Shown in pieces: positions 37,877 to 46,577 of a stretch of 64,000 nucleotides of DNA; the first letter of the stretch is position 1; the number at the start of each line of letters is the position of its first letter. Both the position numbers and the translations under genes were made by a program. Origin of the DNA: Robertkochia marina (GTDB lineage Bacteria > Bacteroidota > Bacteroidia > Flavobacteriales > Flavobacteriaceae). A model generated the notes under the pieces. That model saw only the letters and a program-made list of their open reading frames with translations, ran no database searches and was not told the origin of the DNA. The stretch covers positions 992,001 through 1,056,000 of the forward strand of contig NZ_SSMC01000001.1 of the NCBI RefSeq assembly GCF_004799345.1. Direction: 5' to 3'.

Positions 37877-39328
37877 TTACCAGGCAAAGGTGGCAACAGC
37901 ATTTTTGGATAACGATGCTGTAAACCACTTACCTTGATATTTCACATTAAACATCTGATCTTTATCGGAGGTGTTTACTGCGATCAGGATGGTCTTATTT
38001 TCCGGGGTTACAAAAGCCACATTGTGAATTTCTCCTGCAAGGGTAGAGGCAATGCGAACAGAGCCTGGAGGAATCATTTTAGAGGCATGTGCAATAATGT
38101 AATAGCTGACATTTCTGTTGATGGTAAAAGGAGAATGAATAGTAAGAGCTCCTTTGCATAAGGTACAACCTCCTTCGGTATGGGGCTTAAATTCCGGATC
38201 GCTGGCCATGTTCCATTCCAGGACAACACGACTCCAGTTTCTCAGACTACCTATGATTACATTTTTTGTGTGCCATGAAAGATCTTCCCCAAAGTGCCCA
38301 TTACCTGAGGTCCATTGTTCTGTAAAGTAAAGGGCCTTATCAGGATGGGCCTGATGGACTTTACTCAGAGCAGATATATCACCGCCATAAAGGTGAAAAG
38401 CAGATCCGTTTACATATTTACGGGTGTCGGCATCGTTTAATATACTGATGGGGTAATCGGGACGATCACAATTGTGGTCATAAATAATTATTTTGGTTGT
38501 TAGTCCGGCCTCCTCAAATGCTGGCCCCAGATGATTTTTAATAAAATCTGACTGCTGTAGGGCAGTCATATACATACTGGGATTATTTCCAGGATGTAAG
38601 GGTTCATTTTGTGGGGTGATGGCATCTATAGGAATGCCTTCTGCTTTCATAGCCTTGATATACTCTACAAAATATTTTGCATAGGAAGCATAATATTCAG
38701 GAAGTAAACTGCCTCCAATACTATGTTGATTATCTTTCATCCATACCGGGGCAGACCATGGACTTCCCATGATCATGATCTCAGGGTTAATGGCTAAGAT
38801 TTCGAGGAGTACAGGGATAAGGTGGGTTTGATCGTTTGCAATTGAAAAATTTTGAAGCTCAGGATCTTTTTCTCCTGGCGGTAAATCACAATAAGAGAAA
38901 ACAGATGCATCGAGATCCGAAGCGCCGATGCTTATTCGCAGGTAGCTAATCCCGATCTCCTCTCGGCCACGACCAAATAATTCTTTTAATAAGTCTGCCT
39001 TGACTGTAGGATCTAATTCATTGATCAGTTGAGCACTTCCCCCGGTAAGTGTAAACCCAAAACCATCAACTTGCTGAAAAGTTGATTGAGGATCAAGTGA
39101 AATATTTGGATGCGTATTGGGAGTGCTTGAAAAGGAAAGCTGGTTCGGATACGCTTTTAGCTTTTCTGATTCATCCGGTAAGGTTATCCAATAACTGACC
39201 TCCCCGGTTTGTTCCGGGATCTGTTGCGGAGGGTCGTCCTTCGATATTAGTCCTTCCTCCTGACAGCCTGAAATAATGAACAGGCAGAATGAGCTAAGGA
39301 TAAATAAATAGTTAAAACTGTTACTCAT
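37877..39328 (-). CDS. GH30 glycoside hydrolase lipoprotein, second copy
   Basis: A 483-residue GH30 enzyme with a lipobox (IISGCQ, Cys22) and a disordered linker before the barrel. The acid/base is Glu242 in TPQNEPLHP and the nucleophile Glu337 in YFTEQWT. The sequence is clearly diverged from the first copy, so the two probably act on different links or at different sites, this one at the outer-membrane surface. The 222 bp upstream holds a strong hairpin that separates it from the SusCD operon on the same strand. Confidence 0.9.
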   Translation of the reverse strand: MSNSFNYLFILSSFCLFIISGCQEEGLISKDDPPQQIPEQTGEVSYWITLPDESEKLKAYPNQLSFSSTPNTHPNISLDPQSTFQQVDGFGFTLTGGSAQLINELDPTVKADLLKELFGRGREEIGISYLRISIGASDLDASVFSYCDLPPGEKDPELQNFSIANDQTHLIPVLLEILAINPEIMIMGSPWSAPVWMKDNQHSIGGSLLPEYYASYAKYFVEYIKAMKAEGIPIDAITPQNEPLHPGNNPSMYMTALQQSDFIKNHLGPAFEEAGLTTKIIIYDHNCDRPDYPISILNDADTRKYVNGSAFHLYGGDISALSKVHQAHPDKALYFTEQWTSGNGHFGEDLSWHTKNVIIGSLRNWSRVVLEWNMASDPEFKPHTEGGCTLCKGALTIHSPFTINRNVSYYIIAHASKMIPPGSVRIASTLAGEIHNVAFVTPENKTILIAVNTSDKDQMFNVKYQGKWFTASLSKNAVATFAW

Positions 39329-39475
39329 AATTTAGTTGATAGATATTAAACCGTGAATGTTTGCCTTAAAAAAGGGAGCAGATGCTGATTGAACGCTGAA
39401 GGGCGTACGAACTAAAACAAATTCATTTCCGTGATTAAATCAAACCCGCGATCTGCTCGCCATATTTTTAAGGTA

Positions 39476-39509
39476 ACCACCCCAGATCGACAAGCCGATT
39501 CAGGGTGGT
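39476..39509 (-). promoter_or_regulatory. Strong intercistronic hairpin between SGBP and GH30 genes
   Basis: ACCACCC and GGGTGGT pair, and the inner GATCG and CGATT pair as well, giving about 12 bp with a small internal bulge and a loop near ACAAGC. No T-run follows in the leftward direction, so it looks like a processing or mRNA-stability element within the polysaccharide locus. The rest of the 222-bp gap shows no gene. Confidence 0.5.
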
Positions 39510-39550
39510 GTTGAAACTATATGAAAACAATGTTAATCCTTACTTATAAC

Positions 39551-40495
39551 TTACTCCACAGGGGTCAGTTTAAAATACCAGGCGGTCCATGGTTCCCCGG
39601 TACCCTGAGATCGGATATATAAATAGTCAGGGGTAACCTCAAGAATCTCATATTCCCGTATCATATGTCCAAAGGCTACAAAAGTGAAGGTGTCATTTGG
39701 AACGATACTCGTTCTTGTAGAAAGGGATTCATCTAATATGCTGGAGGATGGTATAAATGAAAAGCTTGAACTACTGTCACTATAGGAATAGCACCCTTCA
39801 TCTCCGCTTTCTGGTATGTTGGGAATTGCACTTAGATTCCCGGTTTTAGTGAAGGCACCCTCCGGGGTATGAACATCCAGAGTGTATGAATTTGCACCTT
39901 CATCATAACCAAAAGTATAAGTGCTGCTGTAGAGACAGTCAGCTACACCGACCTTCTCATTAACTCCTGATGCCCACCAGTTAGGAGTAGTGTAGTCGTC
40001 GAAATCCCAGGGTCCAACGCCCATATGTCCGGGAAGCGACGGGTCTACAGCCCAGGTTTTTGAGGCATTATTGGTCAGATTTGTAACAATTTCGGGATCC
40101 GGCTGGTATTCAAACCGAACGCTCACTGAAGTACTTGCATTAGAACTGCTGCCTCCAGCTCCGTAGGCCACAACATTCACGGTATAGGTTTCGGTACCAA
40201 TGGTAGTATACTTTTTAGTAGTCATACCCCCTGGAATGGATTCCATATTGATGCCATCTGATTCATCAAAATCGATTTTATAATTAATGGCATTTTTAGC
40301 TGTGATGGTAAATAAGACATCTCCAGATCCGTCTCCATTAGGATTGGATTCATCCTGCCCCACAACTTCTGCGATGATCTGTATGTCAGAAGGACCATTT
40401 AGTTCGTCCAGAGTGTAATCTTCGTTGCCATCACATGAGAATAAGGTGCTTAACCCTGCAAGGGCTATGGCGGCATATTTAGATAGTTTATTCAT
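39551..40495 (-). CDS. PKD-like surface glycan-binding lipoprotein (distal)
   Basis: A 314-residue lipoprotein; the start is set at MNKLSKYAAIALAGLSTLFSC (lipobox Cys21), 13 codons inside the open frame. Residues about 35-135 form a PKD/Ig-like fold. Residues about 140-314 form a beta-rich C-terminal domain with many aromatic residues (HMGVGPWDFDDYTTPNWW, GEPWTAWYFKL) suited to sugar stacking. Its place behind SusC-SusD and another PKD lipoprotein points to a surface glycan-binding protein. It has no detected enzyme motif. It lies 13 bp after the other binding protein. Confidence 0.78.
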   Translation of the reverse strand: MNKLSKYAAIALAGLSTLFSCDGNEDYTLDELNGPSDIQIIAEVVGQDESNPNGDGSGDVLFTITAKNAINYKIDFDESDGINMESIPGGMTTKKYTTIGTETYTVNVVAYGAGGSSSNASTSVSVRFEYQPDPEIVTNLTNNASKTWAVDPSLPGHMGVGPWDFDDYTTPNWWASGVNEKVGVADCLYSSTYTFGYDEGANSYTLDVHTPEGAFTKTGNLSAIPNIPESGDEGCYSYSDSSSSFSFIPSSSILDESLSTRTSIVPNDTFTFVAFGHMIREYEILEVTPDYLYIRSQGTGEPWTAWYFKLTPVE

Positions 40496-40508
40496 CTCCT
40501 TCGTTGTA

Positions 40509-41609
40509 TTAATTAGTTTGGTGTATATTATCAATATAGATCACTTCTCCTGTGCCTTCAGCGCTATCGTTATACCTGAATACATATTGAGTAAACTTCA
40601 CGTCATCGGGCAGGGCAGCTATCGTGCTGTAGTCAAAGGTGAGCTCTTCCCATTCATTAGCAACGGTGTTAGCCACCTTGAGAACAGCTACTCCATTTTC
40701 TACAACGTTATCCACTGCCCATTCCAGCTCGAGGTTAATTTCTTTCCCAACTTCATTGGCGTATACCCAGATCTTGATTTTTTTACCCTGGGATAAATCA
40801 AGGGGAGTTTGCAAAGGTGTCCATGTACCACTCCACGTGGCGGCAGCAGTATTCTTAGTGTATTGCCAAACCTTAGCAGAGGTGTTAATACCACCCGGGG
40901 CAGGATTGTCAACTATGGCCGTATCAACTCCACCGAAGGTGCCTCCATGAGCGTAGTTTTGATTAAGATCTTCGAAGGTGATCGGTAAGCCGTAGGGATC
41001 ATAGATCTGTACTTCAATGACCTCCTCTGAGGTGGCAGCACCTCCACTTAAGGCAATTACTCTTACCTGGTATAAACCTGCTGAGGCATAGGTGTGAGCC
41101 GGGAGGGTCTCTCCAACACTCAGAGGAGTGCCTTCTTCATTTGGATCATCGCCAAAGAAAACCAGGAATCCATTGGCAAAATCGGCTGTTGCTGAAATGG
41201 TGAGGTTATAGGCGTCCTGGCTAGCAGAAATACTGATGTTTTCAGGAGCACGATAAACCATGTCAAGATTGTGAGTGGAGGCCTGGATAGCACCGGTAAT
41301 GCTTTTGGCCTGGATGTCAATGGTATAATTGCCCTCCGGGTAACTGTGATGAAGACTTTCTCCGGGCTTTAGAGTTACGGCACCGTCTTCTCCATGTCCG
41401 GGGTCTACCACAAATTCCAAAACTCCTTCTGCCATTGGGGTAATTTGGACATTTCCGGAATTGTCTTCAGAAATATTTAATACGGCATTCAGTTCTTTTG
41501 GAACGGTATTGTGCAGGTTGGCGTCCACATCGTTCAGCGCGTCTTTAGTGCAGGCTGTGCTTGCTGCCAGAAGAAGCAGGCCGCTAAGGTATATCGAAAG
41601 TTTTTTCAT
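40509..41609 (-). CDS. SusE-position PKD/CBM-like surface glycan-binding lipoprotein
   Basis: A 366-residue lipoprotein with lipobox STACTKD (Cys20). Two Ig/PKD-like domains (about 35-120 and 125-215) precede a C-terminal beta-sandwich (about 220-366) starting LPITFEDLNQNYAHGG and ending VIYIDNIHQ, the usual layout of carbohydrate-binding modules of the CBM4/22-like group. It follows susD by 14 bp, the place of SusE in starch-type loci. The target glycan is probably the same one cut by the GH30 enzymes. Confidence 0.85.
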   Translation of the reverse strand: MKKLSIYLSGLLLLAASTACTKDALNDVDANLHNTVPKELNAVLNISEDNSGNVQITPMAEGVLEFVVDPGHGEDGAVTLKPGESLHHSYPEGNYTIDIQAKSITGAIQASTHNLDMVYRAPENISISASQDAYNLTISATADFANGFLVFFGDDPNEEGTPLSVGETLPAHTYASAGLYQVRVIALSGGAATSEEVIEVQIYDPYGLPITFEDLNQNYAHGGTFGGVDTAIVDNPAPGGINTSAKVWQYTKNTAAATWSGTWTPLQTPLDLSQGKKIKIWVYANEVGKEINLELEWAVDNVVENGVAVLKVANTVANEWEELTFDYSTIAALPDDVKFTQYVFRYNDSAEGTGEVIYIDNIHQTN

Positions 41610-41623
41610 AGTACTGTGCTTTA

Positions 41624-43129
41624 TTAATTATAACCCGGATTTTGTACCAATTGCGTATTTTCCAGTTCCTTGAATGGAATAGGAAGAATTTCATCCACTC
41701 CGGTATCAAAGCCTCTGTCAGATAATGCCTCAGCTGCTTTTCCGGTTCTTACCAGGTCAAAGAATCGATGGCCTTCTCCGGCCAGCTCTTTTCTTCTTTC
41801 AAGGGCAATAGCATCAGGAGATACCGGTACCGAGGGCAACCCTACCCGTGCACGAACGGCATCGAGAAGTGCCTGCGCTCGTGCTCCTGTTCCGCCAAGT
41901 GCTTCTGCCTCCATCAGATAGGTGTCAGCCAGTCTGATGATGTAAGAATTCTGTCTGTAGTTAAGAACAGCATCACCCGCCCCTGTATGTTCTACAGCTA
42001 TGGTTGGAGTGAACTTATTCAGGAAGTACCCGGTATCTTCATATCCGGCTATATAATCAACCTCTCCATTTTCTTTCATGGTTTTCAGGTCTAGGATGGT
42101 GGCTTCAAATCTGGGGTCGCCCGCCATGATGTCGTAAAACTTTTGAGTGAATACATTAAAGCTCCATCCGGAAGGTATTTCCGGTGCATCTTCACTGATT
42201 TTACTGTAACCTCTTGGGCCAACCATCACGTTGAGGGTGTTGCCTTCATCGGCTCCACTTCCCCATATTCCCCAATGACTTTCTCCTTTATTGGTGTGGG
42301 CTACTTCCAGAATAGATTCAGAATTGAACTTATTGTCCACAACCCAGAGATCTTCAAAATTACTCAGTAGTTCATATCCATAAGGACTTGGAGTTCCCGG
42401 TGTGCCGTTTACCAAAGCAAGTTGGGCAGCCGCCTCACTGTTTTTGCCTTGCTGCAATAAGGCCTTTCCTAATAAGGCTGTTGCTGCTCCTTTGGTAATT
42501 CTTCCTGCTTCTGTATCCAGGGGTATAACGTCCGGAAGGTTTGGTATTGCTGCCTTGAGGTCAGCCTCAATGAGTCCGTATATTTCGCCGGGATCTACCT
42601 GAGTGATGGTATTATATTGGTCTTGGGTCAGGGGTTCAGTGATAAGAGGAATATTTCTGAAAAGCCGGACAAGATTAAAATAATACAAGGCTCTTAAGGC
42701 TTTTACCTCTGCTGTATAACGTGCCTTTAACGCATCACTTACAGGTGCTTCCGGTAATTTTTGGATCATAACATTGGCTCTGAAGATGCCTTCATAGTGA
42801 TCGTCCCAGTAGCTTGCCCCCACAGTTGTAGAGCTTAAATCATGCGTAGAAAAGCGTTGTAGCTGAATACCATCGGTAGCTCCACCGCCTCCGGCAACAT
42901 GGTCATCAGATCCTGAATTTAAAAGGGCGACCATATTCTCAAAACCACCGGTGTTTTTGCGTAAAATGTCATATACTGAAACCAGACCCGAGTAAACCTG
43001 ATCTTCCGTATTGTAATAACTGCTGGATAAGAATTGTCCCTTGGGTTCTACTTCCAGGAAATCGTCTGAACAAGATGATGCCAATGGAAAAAGTAACCCC
43101 AGTGCTAGAATATAATTAAGTATTTTCAT
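41624..43129 (-). CDS. susD: SusD/RagB-family nutrient-binding lipoprotein
   Basis: A 501-residue surface lipoprotein (lipobox ASSCSDDF, Cys20) with the TPR-rich SusD fold. The N-terminal FLEVEPKGQF, the central AEVKALRALYYFNLVRLF and the C-terminal ERRKELAGEGHRFFDLVRTG are hallmark segments. It acts as the lid that loads glycan into the SusC channel encoded 22 bp upstream. The symbol denotes the family; the sugar need not be starch. Confidence 0.96.
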   Translation of the reverse strand: MKILNYILALGLLFPLASSCSDDFLEVEPKGQFLSSSYYNTEDQVYSGLVSVYDILRKNTGGFENMVALLNSGSDDHVAGGGGATDGIQLQRFSTHDLSSTTVGASYWDDHYEGIFRANVMIQKLPEAPVSDALKARYTAEVKALRALYYFNLVRLFRNIPLITEPLTQDQYNTITQVDPGEIYGLIEADLKAAIPNLPDVIPLDTEAGRITKGAATALLGKALLQQGKNSEAAAQLALVNGTPGTPSPYGYELLSNFEDLWVVDNKFNSESILEVAHTNKGESHWGIWGSGADEGNTLNVMVGPRGYSKISEDAPEIPSGWSFNVFTQKFYDIMAGDPRFEATILDLKTMKENGEVDYIAGYEDTGYFLNKFTPTIAVEHTGAGDAVLNYRQNSYIIRLADTYLMEAEALGGTGARAQALLDAVRARVGLPSVPVSPDAIALERRKELAGEGHRFFDLVRTGKAAEALSDRGFDTGVDEILPIPFKELENTQLVQNPGYN

Positions 43130-43151
43130 TGTGTTCTTCTTTTTCTAATTA

Positions 43152-46100
43152 TTAAAACTGTACATCCAGACCAAGCATGAAAGATCGTGCTTGAGGATAA
43201 TATCCGCGATCAATACCGAGTACATTTCCTCCAATCTCCGGATCGTAACCCGTGTAATTGGTGAAGGTGAGCAGGTTTTCTCCTGTCATGTAGATTCGTA
43301 AACGTTCTGCTCCAATAGATTGAATAACACCTACTGGCAGGCTGTAACCGATCTGTAGGTTTTTTAATCTCAGGTAGTCTCCATCCTCGAGAAAGAAGTC
43401 AGACATTCTGCTAAAGTTCATGTTTGGATCGGAGTTAGAAAGACGGGGATAATCGTTAGATGTTCCTTCTCCTGTCCATCTGGTGAGGGCTTTGGTTTGG
43501 TAGTTGGCATTAAGTATGTCAAGCCTTCGCAAACCCTGAAAGATCTTATTTCCGGCGGCTCCTTGGGTAAACATTGTAAAGTCAAAGCTTTTCCAGTTCA
43601 TGCTAATGGTCAAACCAAAGGTGTATTTTGGAAGCGGACTACCAAGAAAGACACGATCGTCATTAGTAATGCTTCCATCTCCGTTGGTGTCTTTCCATCT
43701 GAAATCTCCCGGAACAGCTCCTGGTTGTATTGGGGTGCCGTCAGCTCCGGTATAATTCATTACCTCTTGCATATTTTGGAAGATGCCATCGGTTTCAAAT
43801 CCAAAGAAAGAGTTGTATGACTGTCCTACCTGGGTACGTGTTATAGGGCCCATAGCCTGGAAACCAGCGGTGCCGGTGGTAATGAATTCTTTTCCCTGGC
43901 CGAGATAGGTAACCTCATTTTCCAGGTAAGAGAAATTACCATTAGCACTAAAATTAAAATCTCCCCATTGATTGCGATATCCTAATTCAACCTCCAAACC
44001 ACGGTTAACCATGTCTGCTACATTTCCTAACGGACTTCCGGGGGCTCCTACAAAACCTGGTATTTCAACCGCCTGAAGAATTCCCGTAGTAGTTTTGTTA
44101 AAATAATCAACGGTTAGGTTCATATACCCCAGGAATCGGGCATCGAAACCGATATTACCCTGAGCGGTTTCTTCCCAGCGTAAGTCCGGATTATCGGGTG
44201 CGTTCGGACTGTACCCGGTCACAATGGTAGAGCCGGTGTTGCCGTAGGTATAGTTACGTCCTCCCGAAATAAGAGCCAGATAGCCGAAATCACCTATGCC
44301 GTCATTACCGGTGATTCCATAACCACCTCGAATTTTAAAGGTATTGAAAACCTCATTTTCATTCCAAAACCCTTCGTTTGATAAGACCCAACCGAGGGAG
44401 AAAGAAGGGAAGGTGCCATACCGTTTGTTAGGGCCGAAGCGGCTGGATCCATCACGTCTTACAATTCCTGTAAAGAGGTATTTTTCATTAAAATCATAGG
44501 TTACCCTGGAGAAATAGGAAGTGAGCTTATGTTCAGCTCCGTCCCAGGCGTAAACTGAACGGTCTTCTGTTGGAATGTCAAAATTAAAGGAGGCGTCTTT
44601 ATAAGAAGTTACGGGGAGATTGAAATACGTGACTCCGGTTCCTTCACTGATACCGTCTACATAGGCACCCTGCCCCAGAAGTACTGAAAAATTGTGCTTT
44701 CCTATAGATTGATTATATAAAAGAGTGTTCTCAATGTTCCAGCCAAATCCTCTGTTGGTGTTTCTACTTAGGTTGTTTTGACTATTTGCATTGGATGGGT
44801 TTAGATAAAATGCTGGTGTATACCCTTCAAACCCCCAAAAGGACAGCTTTCCTCCAAAAGAAGATTTGAATTTCAGGCCTTTCAATGGATTGGCCTCCAG
44901 GTAAGCATTTCCTACCAGGTTGTCAGACCAGCCATATTGGCCCAATCGGGTTTGGACATAGGCGGCAGGATTACTCATTTCCTGGCCCACAAGGGTTGAA
45001 ATGCCATAAGGGTTGCCATCTGCATCTCTAATAACTCGGGGGTCAGAATAAATATTACTTGCGGCCTCTGCCGGATCAGTAACCACAAACGGGGTAAGAG
45101 GGTCTAGGTTAATAGCAGAACTTAAGGGGCCGCCAAATTCACTATTGGTATTTCCAATTCCCGTGGTTTTCTCGTGTGTATACCCGAAACTTTGTCCTAA
45201 AGTAAAAATCTTGGAAAGTTTATGAGTTGAGTTAAGTCGAAAGTTCTTTTTGTTGTATTTTGATATTTCCGGTGTTACGATTCCTTCCTGGTCAACAGTT
45301 CCGAATGAACTGAAGAAGCTGGAAACATCATTACCTCCTGTAATACTTACTTCATGCAAATATCGGCGCGCATTATTATTAAAGATCACATCCTGCCAGT
45401 CGGTTCCCCTGCCTAATATTGATAAGTCAGGATAGAGAATGTCGCCCCCGTCTGCAACAGATTTTTCATTCATGATTGCCCCATATTCGGTGGCATTAAG
45501 GAGATTGAGTGTCTTGGAAGGGGAGGATACGCCGGAGTAACCATTATAGTTAACGGTAATTCTGCCTGCACGGCCCTTTTTTGTGGTAATTAGAATAACC
45601 CCTGCAGCTGATCTGGCTCCATAAATAGCCAGGGAAGCAGCATCTTTTAAAACCTCAATAGATTCGATGTCTGATTGATTAATAAATCCGATACCGCCAG
45701 CATCAACAATAACACCATCTACTACCCAAAGGGGTTCATTCCCTCCGAAAGTATCAAAGGTGGTAATACCACGTACCCTCACGGTCGAATTTGAACCGGG
45801 TTGTCCGGAATTGGCAGCAATAACGACCCCGGAAGTACGCCCCTGAAGCACGTTTTCTACCCGGCCGTTATTGGGAACCACCTGAATGTCTTCAGCCTTG
45901 ATACTTGAAATAGACCCGGTTACCACACTTTTCTTTTGGGTTCCGTAACCTACAACAACCACTTCTTCAAGAGAAGTGTCATCAGCCTGCATAATCACCT
46001 CTAAATTCGTGCTGCCGGTTACTTCCACTTCCTGATTTTGAAATCCGATATAGGAAAAGACAAGTACATCACCAATGTCAGCGCTGATAAAAAAATTACC

Positions 46101-46271
46101 GTCAAAATCGGTAGCGACCCCTTGGTCAGTACCTTTAATGACGATGTTCACTCCGGGTAGGGGAACCTGGTTTTCAGACTCAACCACCTTACCCTGAATT
46201 TGAGCTTGCTGAGCGTGTATTATACCTACAACGAACAGCAAGAAACAGGTCAAAAAATATTGAATTTTCAT
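43152..46271 (-). CDS. susC: SusC/RagA-family TonB-linked outer-membrane transporter
   Basis: A 1039-residue transporter: signal peptide (to about 20), CarboxypepD_reg-like domain (about 24-100, IQGKVVESENQVPLPG), TonB-box region and plug (SLEEVVVVGYGTQKKSVVTG, IESIEVLKDAASLAIYGARS), then a 22-strand barrel ending MLGLDVQF. The SusC-specific VVVVGYGTQKK signature is clear. It is the first gene of a leftward operon with susD and two binding proteins, 306 bp from the divergent regulator gene. Confidence 0.97.
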   Translation of the reverse strand: MKIQYFLTCFLLFVVGIIHAQQAQIQGKVVESENQVPLPGVNIVIKGTDQGVATDFDGNFFISADIGDVLVFSYIGFQNQEVEVTGSTNLEVIMQADDTSLEEVVVVGYGTQKKSVVTGSISSIKAEDIQVVPNNGRVENVLQGRTSGVVIAANSGQPGSNSTVRVRGITTFDTFGGNEPLWVVDGVIVDAGGIGFINQSDIESIEVLKDAASLAIYGARSAAGVILITTKKGRAGRITVNYNGYSGVSSPSKTLNLLNATEYGAIMNEKSVADGGDILYPDLSILGRGTDWQDVIFNNNARRYLHEVSITGGNDVSSFFSSFGTVDQEGIVTPEISKYNKKNFRLNSTHKLSKIFTLGQSFGYTHEKTTGIGNTNSEFGGPLSSAINLDPLTPFVVTDPAEAASNIYSDPRVIRDADGNPYGISTLVGQEMSNPAAYVQTRLGQYGWSDNLVGNAYLEANPLKGLKFKSSFGGKLSFWGFEGYTPAFYLNPSNANSQNNLSRNTNRGFGWNIENTLLYNQSIGKHNFSVLLGQGAYVDGISEGTGVTYFNLPVTSYKDASFNFDIPTEDRSVYAWDGAEHKLTSYFSRVTYDFNEKYLFTGIVRRDGSSRFGPNKRYGTFPSFSLGWVLSNEGFWNENEVFNTFKIRGGYGITGNDGIGDFGYLALISGGRNYTYGNTGSTIVTGYSPNAPDNPDLRWEETAQGNIGFDARFLGYMNLTVDYFNKTTTGILQAVEIPGFVGAPGSPLGNVADMVNRGLEVELGYRNQWGDFNFSANGNFSYLENEVTYLGQGKEFITTGTAGFQAMGPITRTQVGQSYNSFFGFETDGIFQNMQEVMNYTGADGTPIQPGAVPGDFRWKDTNGDGSITNDDRVFLGSPLPKYTFGLTISMNWKSFDFTMFTQGAAGNKIFQGLRRLDILNANYQTKALTRWTGEGTSNDYPRLSNSDPNMNFSRMSDFFLEDGDYLRLKNLQIGYSLPVGVIQSIGAERLRIYMTGENLLTFTNYTGYDPEIGGNVLGIDRGYYPQARSFMLGLDVQF

Positions 46272-46577
46272 TTATAAATTGGATTTTGGGTTGTTTTAGT
46301 TTGTTTAATGCTTTAAGGACATTATCCTGATAAATCAGAATTCATTATTCGAAATCGTTTGAATTTGAGAATTCGATAATTTTAACCATCGAAAATTAAG
46401 CTTCCCTTAATATTGAACAGGCTTTTTTATTACTTCACGAATACGCCAGAAAGAAGAATCACACTACGTTTTAGCTACGCATTTACACTTATGAGACTGA
46501 AAAACAGGATTGTTATAATGTTAAATTTTAATTAAATTTTAACTATATTTATCTGACCTTAACCCCAGCTATCTCTC
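46272..46577. promoter_or_regulatory. Divergent control region between susC and its regulator
   Basis: This 306-bp gap holds no gene. It is AT-rich and contains three similar octamers, TCGAAATC (46349), TCGATAAT (46373) and TCGAAAAT (46389), spaced 24 and 16 bp apart, that could bind the LuxR-type regulator. A TATATTTA box at 46544-46551 (one mismatch from the -7 consensus) would serve the regulator gene. No clear -7 box was found for susC, consistent with activator-dependent transcription. Confidence 0.45.

Noticed and set aside
39376-39458. GAGCAGAT / ATCTGCTC inverted repeat
   Set aside because: The arms are 8 bp with a 67-base loop, which is close to what chance allows in AT-rich spacer DNA.
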